64,000 nucleotides of DNA, taken from DASXYG01 sp036502625. Its GTDB lineage: Bacteria > Actinomycetota > Actinomycetes > Streptosporangiales > Streptosporangiaceae. The stretch spans positions 1 through 64,000 of the forward strand of contig DASXYG010000074.1 of assembly GCA_036502625.1 (NCBI GenBank), read 5' to 3'. The position numbers and the translations under genes are program-made. The stretch's first letter is position 1. Each line of letters begins with the position of its first letter. The notes under the pieces were generated by a model. The model worked only from the letters and a program-made list of their open reading frames with translations. It was not told the DNA's origin and made no database searches. Shown here one piece after another: positions 52,601 through 61,128 of this stretch.

Positions 52601-53451
52601 GCACCGACACGCCGGGCGCACCGGCCGCACAGGACGAGCCGCTGATCCGCGTCGACGCGCTGCGGAAGGTGTTCAAGGGCCGCCACGGGCGCCCGGACGT
52701 CACCGCCGTCGACGGCGTCGCCTTCACCGTCGGGCGCGGCGAGTCCCTGGCCGTCGTCGGCGAGTCCGGCTCCGGCAAGACCACCGTCGCCCGCATGATC
52801 ACCGGCCTGGAACAGCCCACGTCCGGCACCATCGAGGTCGCCGGGCGGGTCCGCTCCCCCGGCCGGGCCGGCGCCGCCGAACGCCGCCGCCGCGCGCGGG
52901 AGACGCAGATCGTCTTCCAGGACCCGTACGGCTCGCTCGACCCCCGTCAACGGGTCCGCGACGCGCTCGGCGAGATCCTCGCCCTGCACTTCGACCTCTC
53001 ACGCGCCGCCCGCACCGACCGCGTGGAGGAGCTGCTCGGCCAGGTCGGCCTCGACGCCCGGGTCGCCGACGCCCTGCCGCGCGCCATGTCCGGCGGCCAG
53101 CGGCAGCGCGTCGCCATCGCCAAGGCGCTGGCCACCCGCCCGTCGGTGCTGGTGCTCGACGAGGCCGTCGCCGCGCTCGACGTCTCCATCCAGGCGCAGG
53201 TGCTCAACCTTCTCGCCGACATCCGCGCCGCGTCCGGCATCTCGTTCCTGTTCATCTCCCACGACCTGGCCGTCGTACGGCAGGTCACCGACCGCGCCGT
53301 CGTCATGCGCAACGGCGTCATCGTCGAGGAGAACACCACCGCCGACCTGCTCGACCACCCGAGCCACCCGTACACACGGCTGCTGCGCGCGTCCGTGCCC
53401 GGCCCCGGCTGGACACCGCGGCGCCGCAGCGCGGAGGCCGCGTCCGGCTGA
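52597..53451 (+). CDS. ABC transporter ATP-binding protein, DppF/OppF type
   Basis: A 284-residue ATPase, last gene of the operon. Walker A GESGSGKTT, Q-loop IVFQDPYGSLDPRQRV, signature MSGGQRQRVAIAKAL, Walker B VLVLDEAVAALD (Ala after Glu as in many actinobacterial DppF proteins) and H-loop FISHDLAVVR. It lacks the C-terminal cysteine cluster seen in its partner, ending soon after HPYTRLLRASVPGPGW. Confidence 0.95.
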   Translation: MSTDTPGAPAAQDEPLIRVDALRKVFKGRHGRPDVTAVDGVAFTVGRGESLAVVGESGSGKTTVARMITGLEQPTSGTIEVAGRVRSPGRAGAAERRRRARETQIVFQDPYGSLDPRQRVRDALGEILALHFDLSRAARTDRVEELLGQVGLDARVADALPRAMSGGQRQRVAIAKALATRPSVLVLDEAVAALDVSIQAQVLNLLADIRAASGISFLFISHDLAVVRQVTDRAVVMRNGVIVEENTTADLLDHPSHPYTRLLRASVPGPGWTPRRRSAEAASG

Positions 53452-53518
53452 TCGCCACCCGAATGTCACCGGGGTCGCATACAGTCCGGAACGTACGCAG
53501 GACGTGAAGGACGTGATC

Positions 53519-54505
53519 ATGACCGAGATGACGGTCGAGGACTTCCCGCAAGCGGCCGACCCGTACCGCAGGGAACTGTTCGCCCACTGCTACCGCATGC
53601 TCGGCTCCGTGCACGACGCCGAGGACCTCGTCCAGGAGACCTACATCCGCGCCTGGAAGGCGTACGACCGGTTCGAGGGCCGCTCGTCGCTGCGCACCTG
53701 GCTGCACAAGATCGCCACCACCGCGTGCCTCACCGCCCTGGAGAGCCGCGGCCGCCGCCCGCTGCCCACCGGCCTCGGCACGCCCAGCTCCGCCCCGGAG
53801 GACACGCTCGTCGAGCAGTCCGAGGTGCCGTGGCTCGAACCCGCGCCGGACACCATGATCGGCATCGGCACCGCCGGCGCCGACCCCGCCACGGTCGTCA
53901 CCGCCCGCGAGTCGGTGCGGCTCGCGCTGATCGCCGCGCTCCAGCACCTCCCGCCGCGCCAGCGCGCCGTGCTGATCCTGCGCGATGTGCTGCGCTGGCG
54001 CGCCGCCGAGGTCGCCGAAACGCTCGGCACCACCACGGTCGCGGTCAACAGCATCCTCCAGCGCGCCCACGCCCAGATCGACAAGGTCGCCCCCAGCGCC
54101 GACGCGGTCACCGAACCCACCGCGCCCGACCAGCGCGACCTCCTCGAACGCTACGTAGCGGCCTTCGAGACGTACGACGTCACCGCGATCGTCAAGCTGT
54201 TCACCGAGGACGCCGTCTGGGAGATGCCACCGTTCCCCACGTGGTACTCCGGGCCCGCGGCGATCGGCCGGCTCATCAGCGCGCAGTGCCCGGCCACCGG
54301 CCCCGGCGACCTCAAGCTGGTGGCCACGGCCGCCAACGGCCAGCCCGGCTACGGCATGTACCTCCGCGACGCCGACGCCGGCGTCTACCGCCCGTTCGGG
54401 CTGCACGTGGTGACCCTGCGCGGCGGCGCCATCGCCCACGTGGCGGTGTTCTTCGACACCGGCCTGTTCGCGACGTTCGGCCTCCCGGCGGAGCTGCCCG
54501 CCTAG
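53519..54505 (+). CDS. ECF sigma factor with SnoaL-like C-terminal domain (SigG/TIGR02960 type)
   Basis: A 328-residue sigma factor. Region 2 (AHCYRMLGSVHDAEDLVQETYIRAWKAYDRFEGRSSLRTWLHKIAT) is at about 23-70; region 4 at about 140-185 (HLPPRQRAVLILRDVLRWRAAEVAETLGTTTVAVNSILQRAH). The C-terminal 130 residues form a SnoaL-like NTF2 domain (VAAFETYDVTAIVKLFTEDAVWEMPPFPTWY), which in this group contacts the core regions and modulates activity, replacing an anti-sigma factor. ATG 53519 follows GAAGGA by seven bases. Confidence 0.92.
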   Translation: MTEMTVEDFPQAADPYRRELFAHCYRMLGSVHDAEDLVQETYIRAWKAYDRFEGRSSLRTWLHKIATTACLTALESRGRRPLPTGLGTPSSAPEDTLVEQSEVPWLEPAPDTMIGIGTAGADPATVVTARESVRLALIAALQHLPPRQRAVLILRDVLRWRAAEVAETLGTTTVAVNSILQRAHAQIDKVAPSADAVTEPTAPDQRDLLERYVAAFETYDVTAIVKLFTEDAVWEMPPFPTWYSGPAAIGRLISAQCPATGPGDLKLVATAANGQPGYGMYLRDADAGVYRPFGLHVVTLRGGAIAHVAVFFDTGLFATFGLPAELPA

Positions 54506-54522
54506 CCGGGAGGCCGCCCGGC
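54505..54522. terminator. Short hairpin between converging sigma and nucleoside hydrolase genes
   Basis: GCCGGG (54505-54510) pairs with CCCGGC (54517-54522) around AGGCCG. It begins at the last base of the sigma-factor stop and ends 3 bp before the nucleoside hydrolase stop, so it can serve both directions. Confidence 0.5.
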
Positions 54523-54524
54523 GG

Positions 54525-55649
54525 TCAGACCGGCTTCGTCATCTCCTTGACGTACAGGTCGAAGAACGCCGGCACGTCGATGCGCTCGACGATCCGCGCC
54601 CGCCGCGTGCCCTGGGGCGCGAGGTCGGGCGCGTAGCCGAGCGTGCGCCCATAGTCGAGCCCGTAATGGGTGTCGACCTGCACCTTCCGGTCCGACGCCC
54701 GCGTGACGAGGCCGGGGTCGAGCAGCACCGCCGAGGTCAGCGAGTCGTAGATGTAGGTCTCGTACGACGGGTCCTTGGCGAACTCGGGCCCCATGAGGTC
54801 GCGGAACTCCCGGGTGATCGGCGTGTCCGGCCCGGCCGCCACCCGGTCGTACTGCGCCTTGCGCATCAGCACGGTGTCGGTGACGTCAAGCGGCACGATC
54901 GTCTGCTTCGGGAACGCCGCGTTCAGCGCGACCCGCGACGCCTCCGGGTCGAACCACACGTTGAACTCCGCCGCGGGCCCGGAGTTGCCCGGCACGTCGT
55001 ACGCGCCGCCCATGTAGATGACCTGCTTCACCAGCGGCGCGATCTCCGGGTGGGTGCGCACGGCCTTCGCGACGTTGGTCGCCGGGCCGAGCACGAACAG
55101 CGTCACCTGGTGCGGGTTGCGCTTCACCGTGTCGACGATGAAGTCCACCGCGGAGCCGCGCGCCTTCGGGGTCGTGGCGTAGCCGCGGTACGGCGCCTGC
55201 GCCAGGTGCCGGTACGACGCCGGCCGCTTACGGCCCCACGCCCCCACGTAGTCGACCTTGCCGAACCGCTTCGCGTCGCGGTCGAGGCGGCCCTGCCGGC
55301 TGCCGCGCAGCGGATCGGACGCGCCCTGGTAGACGGGGATGTCCTGCCGGTGCACCAGCTCCAGTTGGCGCAGCGCGTACGCCGCGCCCTCGGCCGCCCA
55401 GGTGTTGCCGCTGACCGTGGTCACGCCCAGGACGTCCGCCTTGGCCTGCAACAGCAGGTACAGCGCCTGGGAGTCGTCGTTGAGCTGCCCGAAGTCGGTG
55501 TCGAAGATGACCTTCTGCCCGGCCGCCGCGGCCGGTGCCGCGGCCCGCTGCTGCGCGGCCGCCCCGGTGGCCCCGGTCGCGCCGCCCACCGCCAGCGCGG
55601 CCACCACCAGCAGCGCGCCCAGACCGCGGCCCATCCGTCGAGTACGCAT
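54525..55649 (-). CDS. Exported nucleoside hydrolase (inosine-uridine preferring family)
   Basis: A 374-residue nucleoside N-ribohydrolase, cleaving nucleosides to base and ribose. A Sec signal peptide (GLGALLVVAALAVGGATGATGAAAQ) shows export, unlike the usual cytoplasmic enzymes. The Ca2+ site is VIFDTDFGQLNDDSQAL, with a two-residue spacer change from DTDxGxDD; VTTVSGNTW, GPATNVAKAV, YMGGAYDVPGNSGPAAEFNVWFDPEA and later VPLDVTDTVLM match the fold. ATG 55649 follows GGGAGA. It is the last gene of a LacI-controlled sugar ABC operon, fitting extracellular release of ribose for uptake. Confidence 0.9.
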   Translation of the reverse strand: MRTRRMGRGLGALLVVAALAVGGATGATGAAAQQRAAAPAAAAGQKVIFDTDFGQLNDDSQALYLLLQAKADVLGVTTVSGNTWAAEGAAYALRQLELVHRQDIPVYQGASDPLRGSRQGRLDRDAKRFGKVDYVGAWGRKRPASYRHLAQAPYRGYATTPKARGSAVDFIVDTVKRNPHQVTLFVLGPATNVAKAVRTHPEIAPLVKQVIYMGGAYDVPGNSGPAAEFNVWFDPEASRVALNAAFPKQTIVPLDVTDTVLMRKAQYDRVAAGPDTPITREFRDLMGPEFAKDPSYETYIYDSLTSAVLLDPGLVTRASDRKVQVDTHYGLDYGRTLGYAPDLAPQGTRRARIVERIDVPAFFDLYVKEMTKPV

Positions 55650-55672
55650 CCGATCTCCCTTCGTCACGTACG

Positions 55673-56455
55673 TCACGATCCGCCGTTGTCGCCGGCCGTC
55701 GCGCCGGTGATCAGCCGCACGAGCTCGTCGCCGTCGGTGTCGGCCACCCGGCGCCGGCCCGCCGTACGGCCGCGGCGCAGCACCCACGCCTCGTCCGCGA
55801 CCCGCAGCACCTGCGCCATGTCATGGCTGACCAGCAGCACCGTCACGCCCTGATCGCGCAGCCTGGCGATCAGCCGCTCCACCGCCGCCGTCTCCTTCAC
55901 GCCGAGCGCGGCCGTGGGCTCGTCCATGATCACCAGGGCGCTGCCCCAGTTGACCGCGCGGGCGATCGCGATGGACTGCCGCTGCCCGCCGGACATCCGC
56001 CGTACGGTGGCGCGGACGTCCGGCACCGCGATGTCCAGCTCGCGGAGGATCTCGGCGCTGCGCCGCACCATGCGCCGCTTGTCCAGCACCCGCAGCCCCG
56101 GCACCGGGAACGTCAGCTCCCGGTTGAGGAACAGGTTCTGCCACACCGTCAGCTCCTCCACCAGCCCCAGCTCCTGGTAGACGGTCTCGATGCCGCGCCG
56201 CCTGGCGTCCTCCGGCGAGGACAGCCGCATCGGCGCCCCGGCGTACGTCATCTCGCCGCCGTCCGGATGCTGCACGCCCGTCAGGCAGCGCACCAGCGTG
56301 GACTTCCCGGCGCCGTTGTCGCCCAGCAGCGCCGTCACCCGCCCGGCCGCGATCGTCAGGTCGACACCCTGCAGCGCGGCGACCGCGTTGAAGGACTTCG
56401 TCAGCCCGCGGATCTCCACCAGCGGTGCGCCGGCCTCCACATCTGTTGTGCTCAC
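55673..56455 (-). CDS. Sugar ABC transporter ATP-binding protein (single-domain RbsA/FrcA type)
   Basis: A 260-residue ATPase of the carbohydrate-uptake-2 family. Walker A GDNGAGKST, Q-loop VYQELGLVEELTV, signature MSGGQRQSIAIARAV, Walker B VIMDEPTAALGV, H-loop VSHDMAQV. RbsA normally has two fused ATPase domains of about 500 residues; this one is a single domain as in FrcA-like systems, so it should work as a homodimer. The GTG start follows GAGGAAGTGAGG. It sits between the permease and nucleoside hydrolase genes. Confidence 0.92.
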   Translation of the reverse strand: MSTTDVEAGAPLVEIRGLTKSFNAVAALQGVDLTIAAGRVTALLGDNGAGKSTLVRCLTGVQHPDGGEMTYAGAPMRLSSPEDARRRGIETVYQELGLVEELTVWQNLFLNRELTFPVPGLRVLDKRRMVRRSAEILRELDIAVPDVRATVRRMSGGQRQSIAIARAVNWGSALVIMDEPTAALGVKETAAVERLIARLRDQGVTVLLVSHDMAQVLRVADEAWVLRRGRTAGRRRVADTDGDELVRLITGATAGDNGGS

Positions 56456-56462
56456 GGCCGCC

Positions 56463-57431
56463 TCACTTCCTCTGGAACCGGGACAGCAGGGCCGCGGCCA
56501 GCACCACGCCGCCGACCGCGATCGGCTGGTAGTACTGCGAGATGCCGAGCAGCGTGAACCCGTTCACCAGGCTCTGCAGCAGGATCGCGCCCGCCGCCGA
56601 CCCCACCACCGACGCCCGCCCGCCGGACAGCGTCGACCCGCCGAGCACCACCGCCGCGATCGACGACAGCAGCAGGTTCGTCTGCATGCTCGGGTCGGCA
56701 CCGCCCGTACGCGCCACCAGCAGCACGCCCGCCACGCCGCAGAACAGCCCGGAGCACGTGTACGCCAGCATCCGCGCGCGGGTCGTGTTGACGCCCGCGC
56801 CGCGCGCCGCGTCGATGTTGCCGCCGGTGGCCAGCATGGCCGTGCCCGTACGGGTCCAGAACAGGCAGAACGCCACGAGCAGCGCGCCGATGAGCGCGAC
56901 CAGCCAGAACCAGCGGATCGGCCCGGCGCCGCCCAGCGCGAGGCCCTGCAGGAACCCCGACGACACCGGCACCGTGTTGCCGCCGGTCAGCAGCAGCGTG
57001 ATGCCACTGACGACGCTCAGCGAACCGAGCGTGACGATGAAGTCGGTCATGCCGAGCCGCGCCGTGAACACCCCGTTGACCAGGCCGACCACGCCGCCGC
57101 CCACGATCGCCAGCACGATGGCCAGCGGCAGCGGCCAGCCCGCGGACACCGCGAAGCCCAGCAGCGCCGCCGCCCACGGCAGGTTCGACCCCACGGACAG
57201 GTCGATCCCGGCCACCGTGATCACGAGCTGCTGGCCCATGGCGAGCATCACCAGGATCGACGCGGACACCAGGAGGTCGGTGATGTTCCCGACCGTCAGG
57301 AAGTCCGGCGTGGCGATGAAGAACACCACGAACACGACCAGCAGGCCGATCGGCGCGGCGTAGCGCGCCGCCGTGGCCGGCACCGACGCCCGCCGCCGCC
57401 CGGTGCCCTCGGTGGTCACCGCCGCGGCCAT
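56463..57431 (-). CDS. Sugar ABC transporter permease (RbsC type)
   Basis: A 322-residue permease with about eight to ten helices. RbsC-family landmarks are PDFLTVGNITDLLVSASILVMLAMGQQLVITVAGIDLSVGS, TLGSLSVVSGITLL, TGTAMLATGGNIDAARGAGVNTTRARMLAY and AAVVLGGSTLSGGRASVVG. The stop is seven bases before the ATPase start. It acts with the binding protein encoded immediately upstream. Confidence 0.94.
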   Translation of the reverse strand: MAAAVTTEGTGRRRASVPATAARYAAPIGLLVVFVVFFIATPDFLTVGNITDLLVSASILVMLAMGQQLVITVAGIDLSVGSNLPWAAALLGFAVSAGWPLPLAIVLAIVGGGVVGLVNGVFTARLGMTDFIVTLGSLSVVSGITLLLTGGNTVPVSSGFLQGLALGGAGPIRWFWLVALIGALLVAFCLFWTRTGTAMLATGGNIDAARGAGVNTTRARMLAYTCSGLFCGVAGVLLVARTGGADPSMQTNLLLSSIAAVVLGGSTLSGGRASVVGSAAGAILLQSLVNGFTLLGISQYYQPIAVGGVVLAAALLSRFQRK

Positions 57432-57465
57432 GGCGCCTCCCGCAGGCGGCCCGGGTGCCGCGCGC

Positions 57466-58506
57466 TCATCCGCCCGCCTTGGTGCCCGCCAGCGGGTTGT
57501 CGTACGGCTTGAACGGCTTGGGGAAGCTGGCCAGCGCCTTGCTCGCGTCGTCCTTGCCGATCAGCGCGATCGGCGCCACGATGCGCGCCGGCACGGACTT
57601 CTTCGCCGCCAGCCGGATGCACGCCTGCACAGCCATCTGGCCCTCGGCGTACGGGTACTGCGTGACCGTGGCGTCCAGCCCGCCGGACTGCACCGACTTC
57701 AGCGCCGCCGTGATGCCGTCGACCGACACGACCGGGATCTTCTTCCCGGCGTTCTGCACCGCCTTCGCCGCGCCGAGGCCCATCGTGTCGTTGGCCGCGA
57801 AGATGCCCTTGATGTTCGGGTGGGCGCGCAGGATGCCCTCGGTGACCGTCTGGCCCTTCGACTGGTCGTAGTCGGCGGGCTGCTTGGCGACCACGTTCAG
57901 CTTCCCGGAGGTCGCCGCGGCGAAGCCGTGCTCCCGGTTGATGCCGTTCTGCTCGCCGGCGATGCCCTGGAGGATCGCGACGTCGCCGCCCTTGACCTTC
58001 TTCAGCAGCTCCGTGCCGGCGATGCGGCCGGCCTGGAGGTTGTCCGACCCGATGAACGAGGCGTAGGACACCCCCGCCGCCTTCGACGCCTTCGGGTCGA
58101 TCTGGGTGTCGAGGTTCAGGATCGGCGTCTTCTTCTTCGCCACCGGCGCCAGCGGGGTGATGACGTTCGTCGCGTTCACCGGAACGACGCCGAAACAATT
58201 GTAATTCTGCACGGCGAGGGTGGAGATCTTCGCGTTCTCCCCGGCGGAGTCGGTCTCCGTCTCGCCGGCCTGGACGTTCACCGTGACGCCCTGTTTCTTT
58301 CCCTCGTCGATGGCGCCGTCGCGCAGCGCCGCCCAGTACGGATTCGTGAAGTCGCGCGTCACGATCGCGATCCGCACCGACGATTTGCCATTCCCCGCAG
58401 GGCCCGAATCGCTGCCGCGATTGCACGCGGCCGAGCCGAGAAGAACCGCCCCGACGGCGACGTACGCACCAACGCGACGGCCCGTGAACGCTCCGGCGAT
58501 CTGCAT
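57466..58506 (-). CDS. Sugar ABC transporter substrate-binding lipoprotein (RbsB type)
   Basis: A 346-residue periplasmic-binding-protein-like lipoprotein; lipobox GSAAC with Cys28. Typical type-1 fold segments are RIAIVTRDFTNPYWAALRDGAIDEGKKQGVTV, NCFGVVPVNATNVITPLAPVAKKKTPILNLDTQID and KGIFAANDTMGLGAAKAVQNAGKKIPVVSVDG. It starts 29 bp after the lacI stop, so it belongs to the same transcript. Ligand probably ribose or a related pentose, judged from the downstream nucleoside hydrolase. Confidence 0.93.
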   Translation of the reverse strand: MQIAGAFTGRRVGAYVAVGAVLLGSAACNRGSDSGPAGNGKSSVRIAIVTRDFTNPYWAALRDGAIDEGKKQGVTVNVQAGETETDSAGENAKISTLAVQNYNCFGVVPVNATNVITPLAPVAKKKTPILNLDTQIDPKASKAAGVSYASFIGSDNLQAGRIAGTELLKKVKGGDVAILQGIAGEQNGINREHGFAAATSGKLNVVAKQPADYDQSKGQTVTEGILRAHPNIKGIFAANDTMGLGAAKAVQNAGKKIPVVSVDGITAALKSVQSGGLDATVTQYPYAEGQMAVQACIRLAAKKSVPARIVAPIALIGKDDASKALASFPKPFKPYDNPLAGTKAGG

Positions 58507-58535
58507 AGGCTCTTTCCTCTCGCGAATTGCTGAAA

Positions 58536-59606
58536 TCAACGGTCCGCCGCCACCACGGGCGGCGGCGCGCATGATCCGCGCCGGACCAGCCGGCACGCGG
58601 GACGTACATCGATCGGCTCGGCCGCCTCCGCCGGCCCGCCGGACAGCAGCTCCACCATCGACCGCACCGCCGCCCCCGCCAGCGCCGCGACCGGCTGCGC
58701 GATCGCGGTCAGCGGCGGATCGAACAACTCGAACCACGGCGCGTCGTCGAACCCGACCAGCGAGATCTCCGCCGGCACCCGCAGCCCGGCCGCGCGCAGC
58801 CCCTTCATCGCCCCGATCGCCATCGGCCCGCCGAGCGCCACCACCGCGGTCGGCGGCGGCCCCCCGCCGGCGTCGAGCAGCCCGGCGATCGCCCGCTGCC
58901 CGCTGTCCTGCCGGAAGTCCCCGGCCACGACCCGTACGCCGTCGGCGGCGATGCCCGCGGCGGCCAGCGCGCCGAGCAGCATGTCGCGCCGCTCGCGGCC
59001 GATCAGCGTCTCCAGCGGCGGCGCGATCACGCCCACCCGCCGGTGGCCCAGGTCGTACAGCAGCGCCGCCGTGTCGGCGAACGCCCGCACGGGGCTGCAC
59101 CGCACCACCGGGCAGCCCGCCAGGTGGCGCTCGGCCTCGCCGTCGCCGGCCACCTCCAGCGGCCGGTCGAGGAACACCACGCGCTCGCGCGCCGCACCGG
59201 CCATGCGCAGCCCCGGTGTCAGCGCGGCCGTCGGCACCAGGATGATGCCGTCGACCTGCCGCCCGGCGAGCAGCGACCGCACGTATTCGTCCTGCCGCGC
59301 GGCGTCCTCGTCGCAATTGCACAACACAATCGAGAATCCGGCGCGCGCCGCGGCGCGCTGAATCTCGCCGGCCAGTTCGGCGAAGAACGGATTCGCCACA
59401 TCGCCGACCACGAGGCCCAAAGATCCGGTGGAATCCGTACGGAGGGAACGCGCGCCGGCGTGCGGCCGATAACCGAGCCGGTCGGCCACCTCGACGACCC
59501 GCGCCGCCGTCTCCGCGGAAATTCGGGGATTGCCCGATAATGCCAGGGAAACGGTCGCGGTCGACACCCCGGCCGCCAAGGCGACATCACGCAGGCGCAC
59601 GGCCAT
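58536..59606 (-). CDS. LacI-family transcriptional regulator
   Basis: A 356-residue repressor. The N-terminal helix-turn-helix and hinge (LRDVALAAGVSTATVSLALSGNPRISAETAARVVEVADRLGYRPHAGARSLRT) is intact, followed by a RbsB-like sugar sensor (GLVVGDVANPFFAEL, LVPTAALTP, VSLVGFDDAPW-like end). It heads the sugar ABC/nucleoside hydrolase operon, and TTAAACGATTAA, a typical LacI-family site, lies 37 bp before its start, implying autoregulation of the whole operon by the imported sugar. Confidence 0.94.
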   Translation of the reverse strand: MAVRLRDVALAAGVSTATVSLALSGNPRISAETAARVVEVADRLGYRPHAGARSLRTDSTGSLGLVVGDVANPFFAELAGEIQRAAARAGFSIVLCNCDEDAARQDEYVRSLLAGRQVDGIILVPTAALTPGLRMAGAARERVVFLDRPLEVAGDGEAERHLAGCPVVRCSPVRAFADTAALLYDLGHRRVGVIAPPLETLIGRERRDMLLGALAAAGIAADGVRVVAGDFRQDSGQRAIAGLLDAGGGPPPTAVVALGGPMAIGAMKGLRAAGLRVPAEISLVGFDDAPWFELFDPPLTAIAQPVAALAGAAVRSMVELLSGGPAEAAEPIDVRPACRLVRRGSCAPPPVVAADR

Positions 59607-59642
59607 GGCACCGCTCCAGGAACGCGTTCGGGAATCGACTAT

Positions 59643-59654
59643 TTAAACGATTAA
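59643..59654. promoter_or_regulatory. LacI-type operator TTAAACGATTAA
   Basis: Halves TTAAAC and GATTAA are inverse partners at 5 of 6 positions around a central CG, the usual LacI-family design. It stands in a strikingly AT-rich patch just upstream of the lacI ATG. Confidence 0.7.
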
Positions 59655-59753
59655 CCAACGGCGCGAGCCAGCGTAACACCCGCATTCGGGAAGCGGAAGA
59701 GCCGAAGATCAAACACCAGGTCACCCGCCCGTACGGACGGCGACGCGCCCCGG

Positions 59754-60917
59754 CTACGGCGTGTTCGCGCGGATGTCGTTCAGCGTCTTCCAGATGGTGT
59801 CGGTCTGGCTCGGCTTGCCGGCCACGCCCAGCGCGATCACCTCGGCGTTGACGCCCTTGCGCTCGTTCTCCTGGTGGTAGAAGTGCAGCATCATCATCTT
59901 CTGGTCGCCGCCGTCGGTCCACTGCGAGTAGCTCGTCACGTGGTCCGTCAGCGTCCACGTGCCCTGCGGCGACACCTCTTTGCGCGCCGCCTTCTGCGCC
60001 GACGCCGGGCAGCCGTTGTCACAGGTGCGCAGCTCCACCGTCAGCGACGCGCCCGTCATCGACCCGCCCTCGTCGATGCAGGTCCACCGGATGTTCGGCG
60101 GCGTCGCGCTGCTCGACCGCATGCACCCCCACTTCGGGGCCGTACGGAACACCAGCCCGATCTCCGGGAGCTTCATCAGGTAGGTCTTGTCGCCCTTCTT
60201 CCAGGTCGGGCCCTTCACCTTCGCGCTGCTGAACGGCACCTTCCCGTGCGGGACCCCCGTCGCCGTGGGCTGCGCGCCCGGCTGCTTCGACGACGCCGAC
60301 GGCGACGGCGACGGCACGGAGGTCGTGGGCGCGCCCGTCGGCGCGGCCGCCACCGGCTTGCCCGACTTCACCAGCGACACGAGCAGCACCATCAGCACCA
60401 CGACCAGCACGCCGAGCGTCACGACCCCGGCCACCAGCGACCACCGCGGGCCCTTCCGCGTCACCGCGGCCGAGTCGCCGGGCAGCCCTGTATTGAAGCC
60501 CCACCCCGGCGGCGGCGCCGCCGGGCGCTGGTCGCCGGCCCAGTAGTGCTGGAAACCCGGCCCGTACGCCGGCGGCGGGGTGCTTCCCGCGACCGCGACC
60601 GGTTCGAGGAACACCGCCGCGCCCGGGTCGTCCGCGCCGTACGCGGTCGCCACCCACGGGGTGCGCCCGTCCGGCTCGGCGGCCACGATCTGCGGCGGGA
60701 TCCACGCCAGGCCCTCGCCGTTGACGATCGCCGCGCGGAAGCGGTCGCGCGCCGCGGCGTCGGTGGCCGCGCCGCGGTGCAGCAGGGCCAGCGACACCTG
60801 CCGCCCCGACGGGTCGACCGCGAGGTAGACGATGCCCGCGGGACGTTCGTCGAGCCGGCCCGTCAGCCGGTAGACCCCCAACTGCGGCGGATCGCCGGCC
60901 TGGAGCGGACTCGGCAT
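59754..60917 (-). CDS. Membrane protein with kinase N-lobe-like start and exported C-terminal domain
   Basis: A 387-residue single-pass membrane protein. Residues about 14-60 (GVYRLTGRLDERPAGIVYLAVDPSGRQVSLALLH, then DRFRAAI) resemble the first strands of actinobacterial Ser/Thr kinases, but the VAxK lysine and the whole catalytic lobe are absent. A Pro-rich stretch, one helix (LVAGVVTLGVLVVVLMVLLVSLV, about 160-182), a Ser/Thr/Pro linker and an exported domain with several Cys (KWGCMR, IRWTCIDEGG, LRTCDNGCPAS) follow. Function unknown; it may sense at the surface. It is divergent from the MoxR operon. Confidence 0.78.
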   Translation of the reverse strand: MPSPLQAGDPPQLGVYRLTGRLDERPAGIVYLAVDPSGRQVSLALLHRGAATDAAARDRFRAAIVNGEGLAWIPPQIVAAEPDGRTPWVATAYGADDPGAAVFLEPVAVAGSTPPPAYGPGFQHYWAGDQRPAAPPPGWGFNTGLPGDSAAVTRKGPRWSLVAGVVTLGVLVVVLMVLLVSLVKSGKPVAAAPTGAPTTSVPSPSPSASSKQPGAQPTATGVPHGKVPFSSAKVKGPTWKKGDKTYLMKLPEIGLVFRTAPKWGCMRSSSATPPNIRWTCIDEGGSMTGASLTVELRTCDNGCPASAQKAARKEVSPQGTWTLTDHVTSYSQWTDGGDQKMMMLHFYHQENERKGVNAEVIALGVAGKPSQTDTIWKTLNDIRANTP

Positions 60918-61128
60918 GGGTGCCCTCCCCTACGGGTAACCTCGCCTGGCGCACCCACCTTAACGGGCATAGAACCGTTCGACGCCGCGCCGCGTCACAC
61001 AAACCACGGCGTACAAACCGGGGCGTACGGCGGTGGGTAACGGGCCCACAATGGACTGCGATGATGCGTTCGCGGACCACGACCGCCGCGCACCCGATCC
61101 GAGGACCGAAGAGGAAGACGAGGACGAC

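Noticed and set aside
52597..53451. Defective Walker B (DEA instead of DEP) in the DppF ATPase
   Set aside because: DEAVxALD is a frequent form in actinobacterial DppF-like ATPases and keeps the catalytic Glu.
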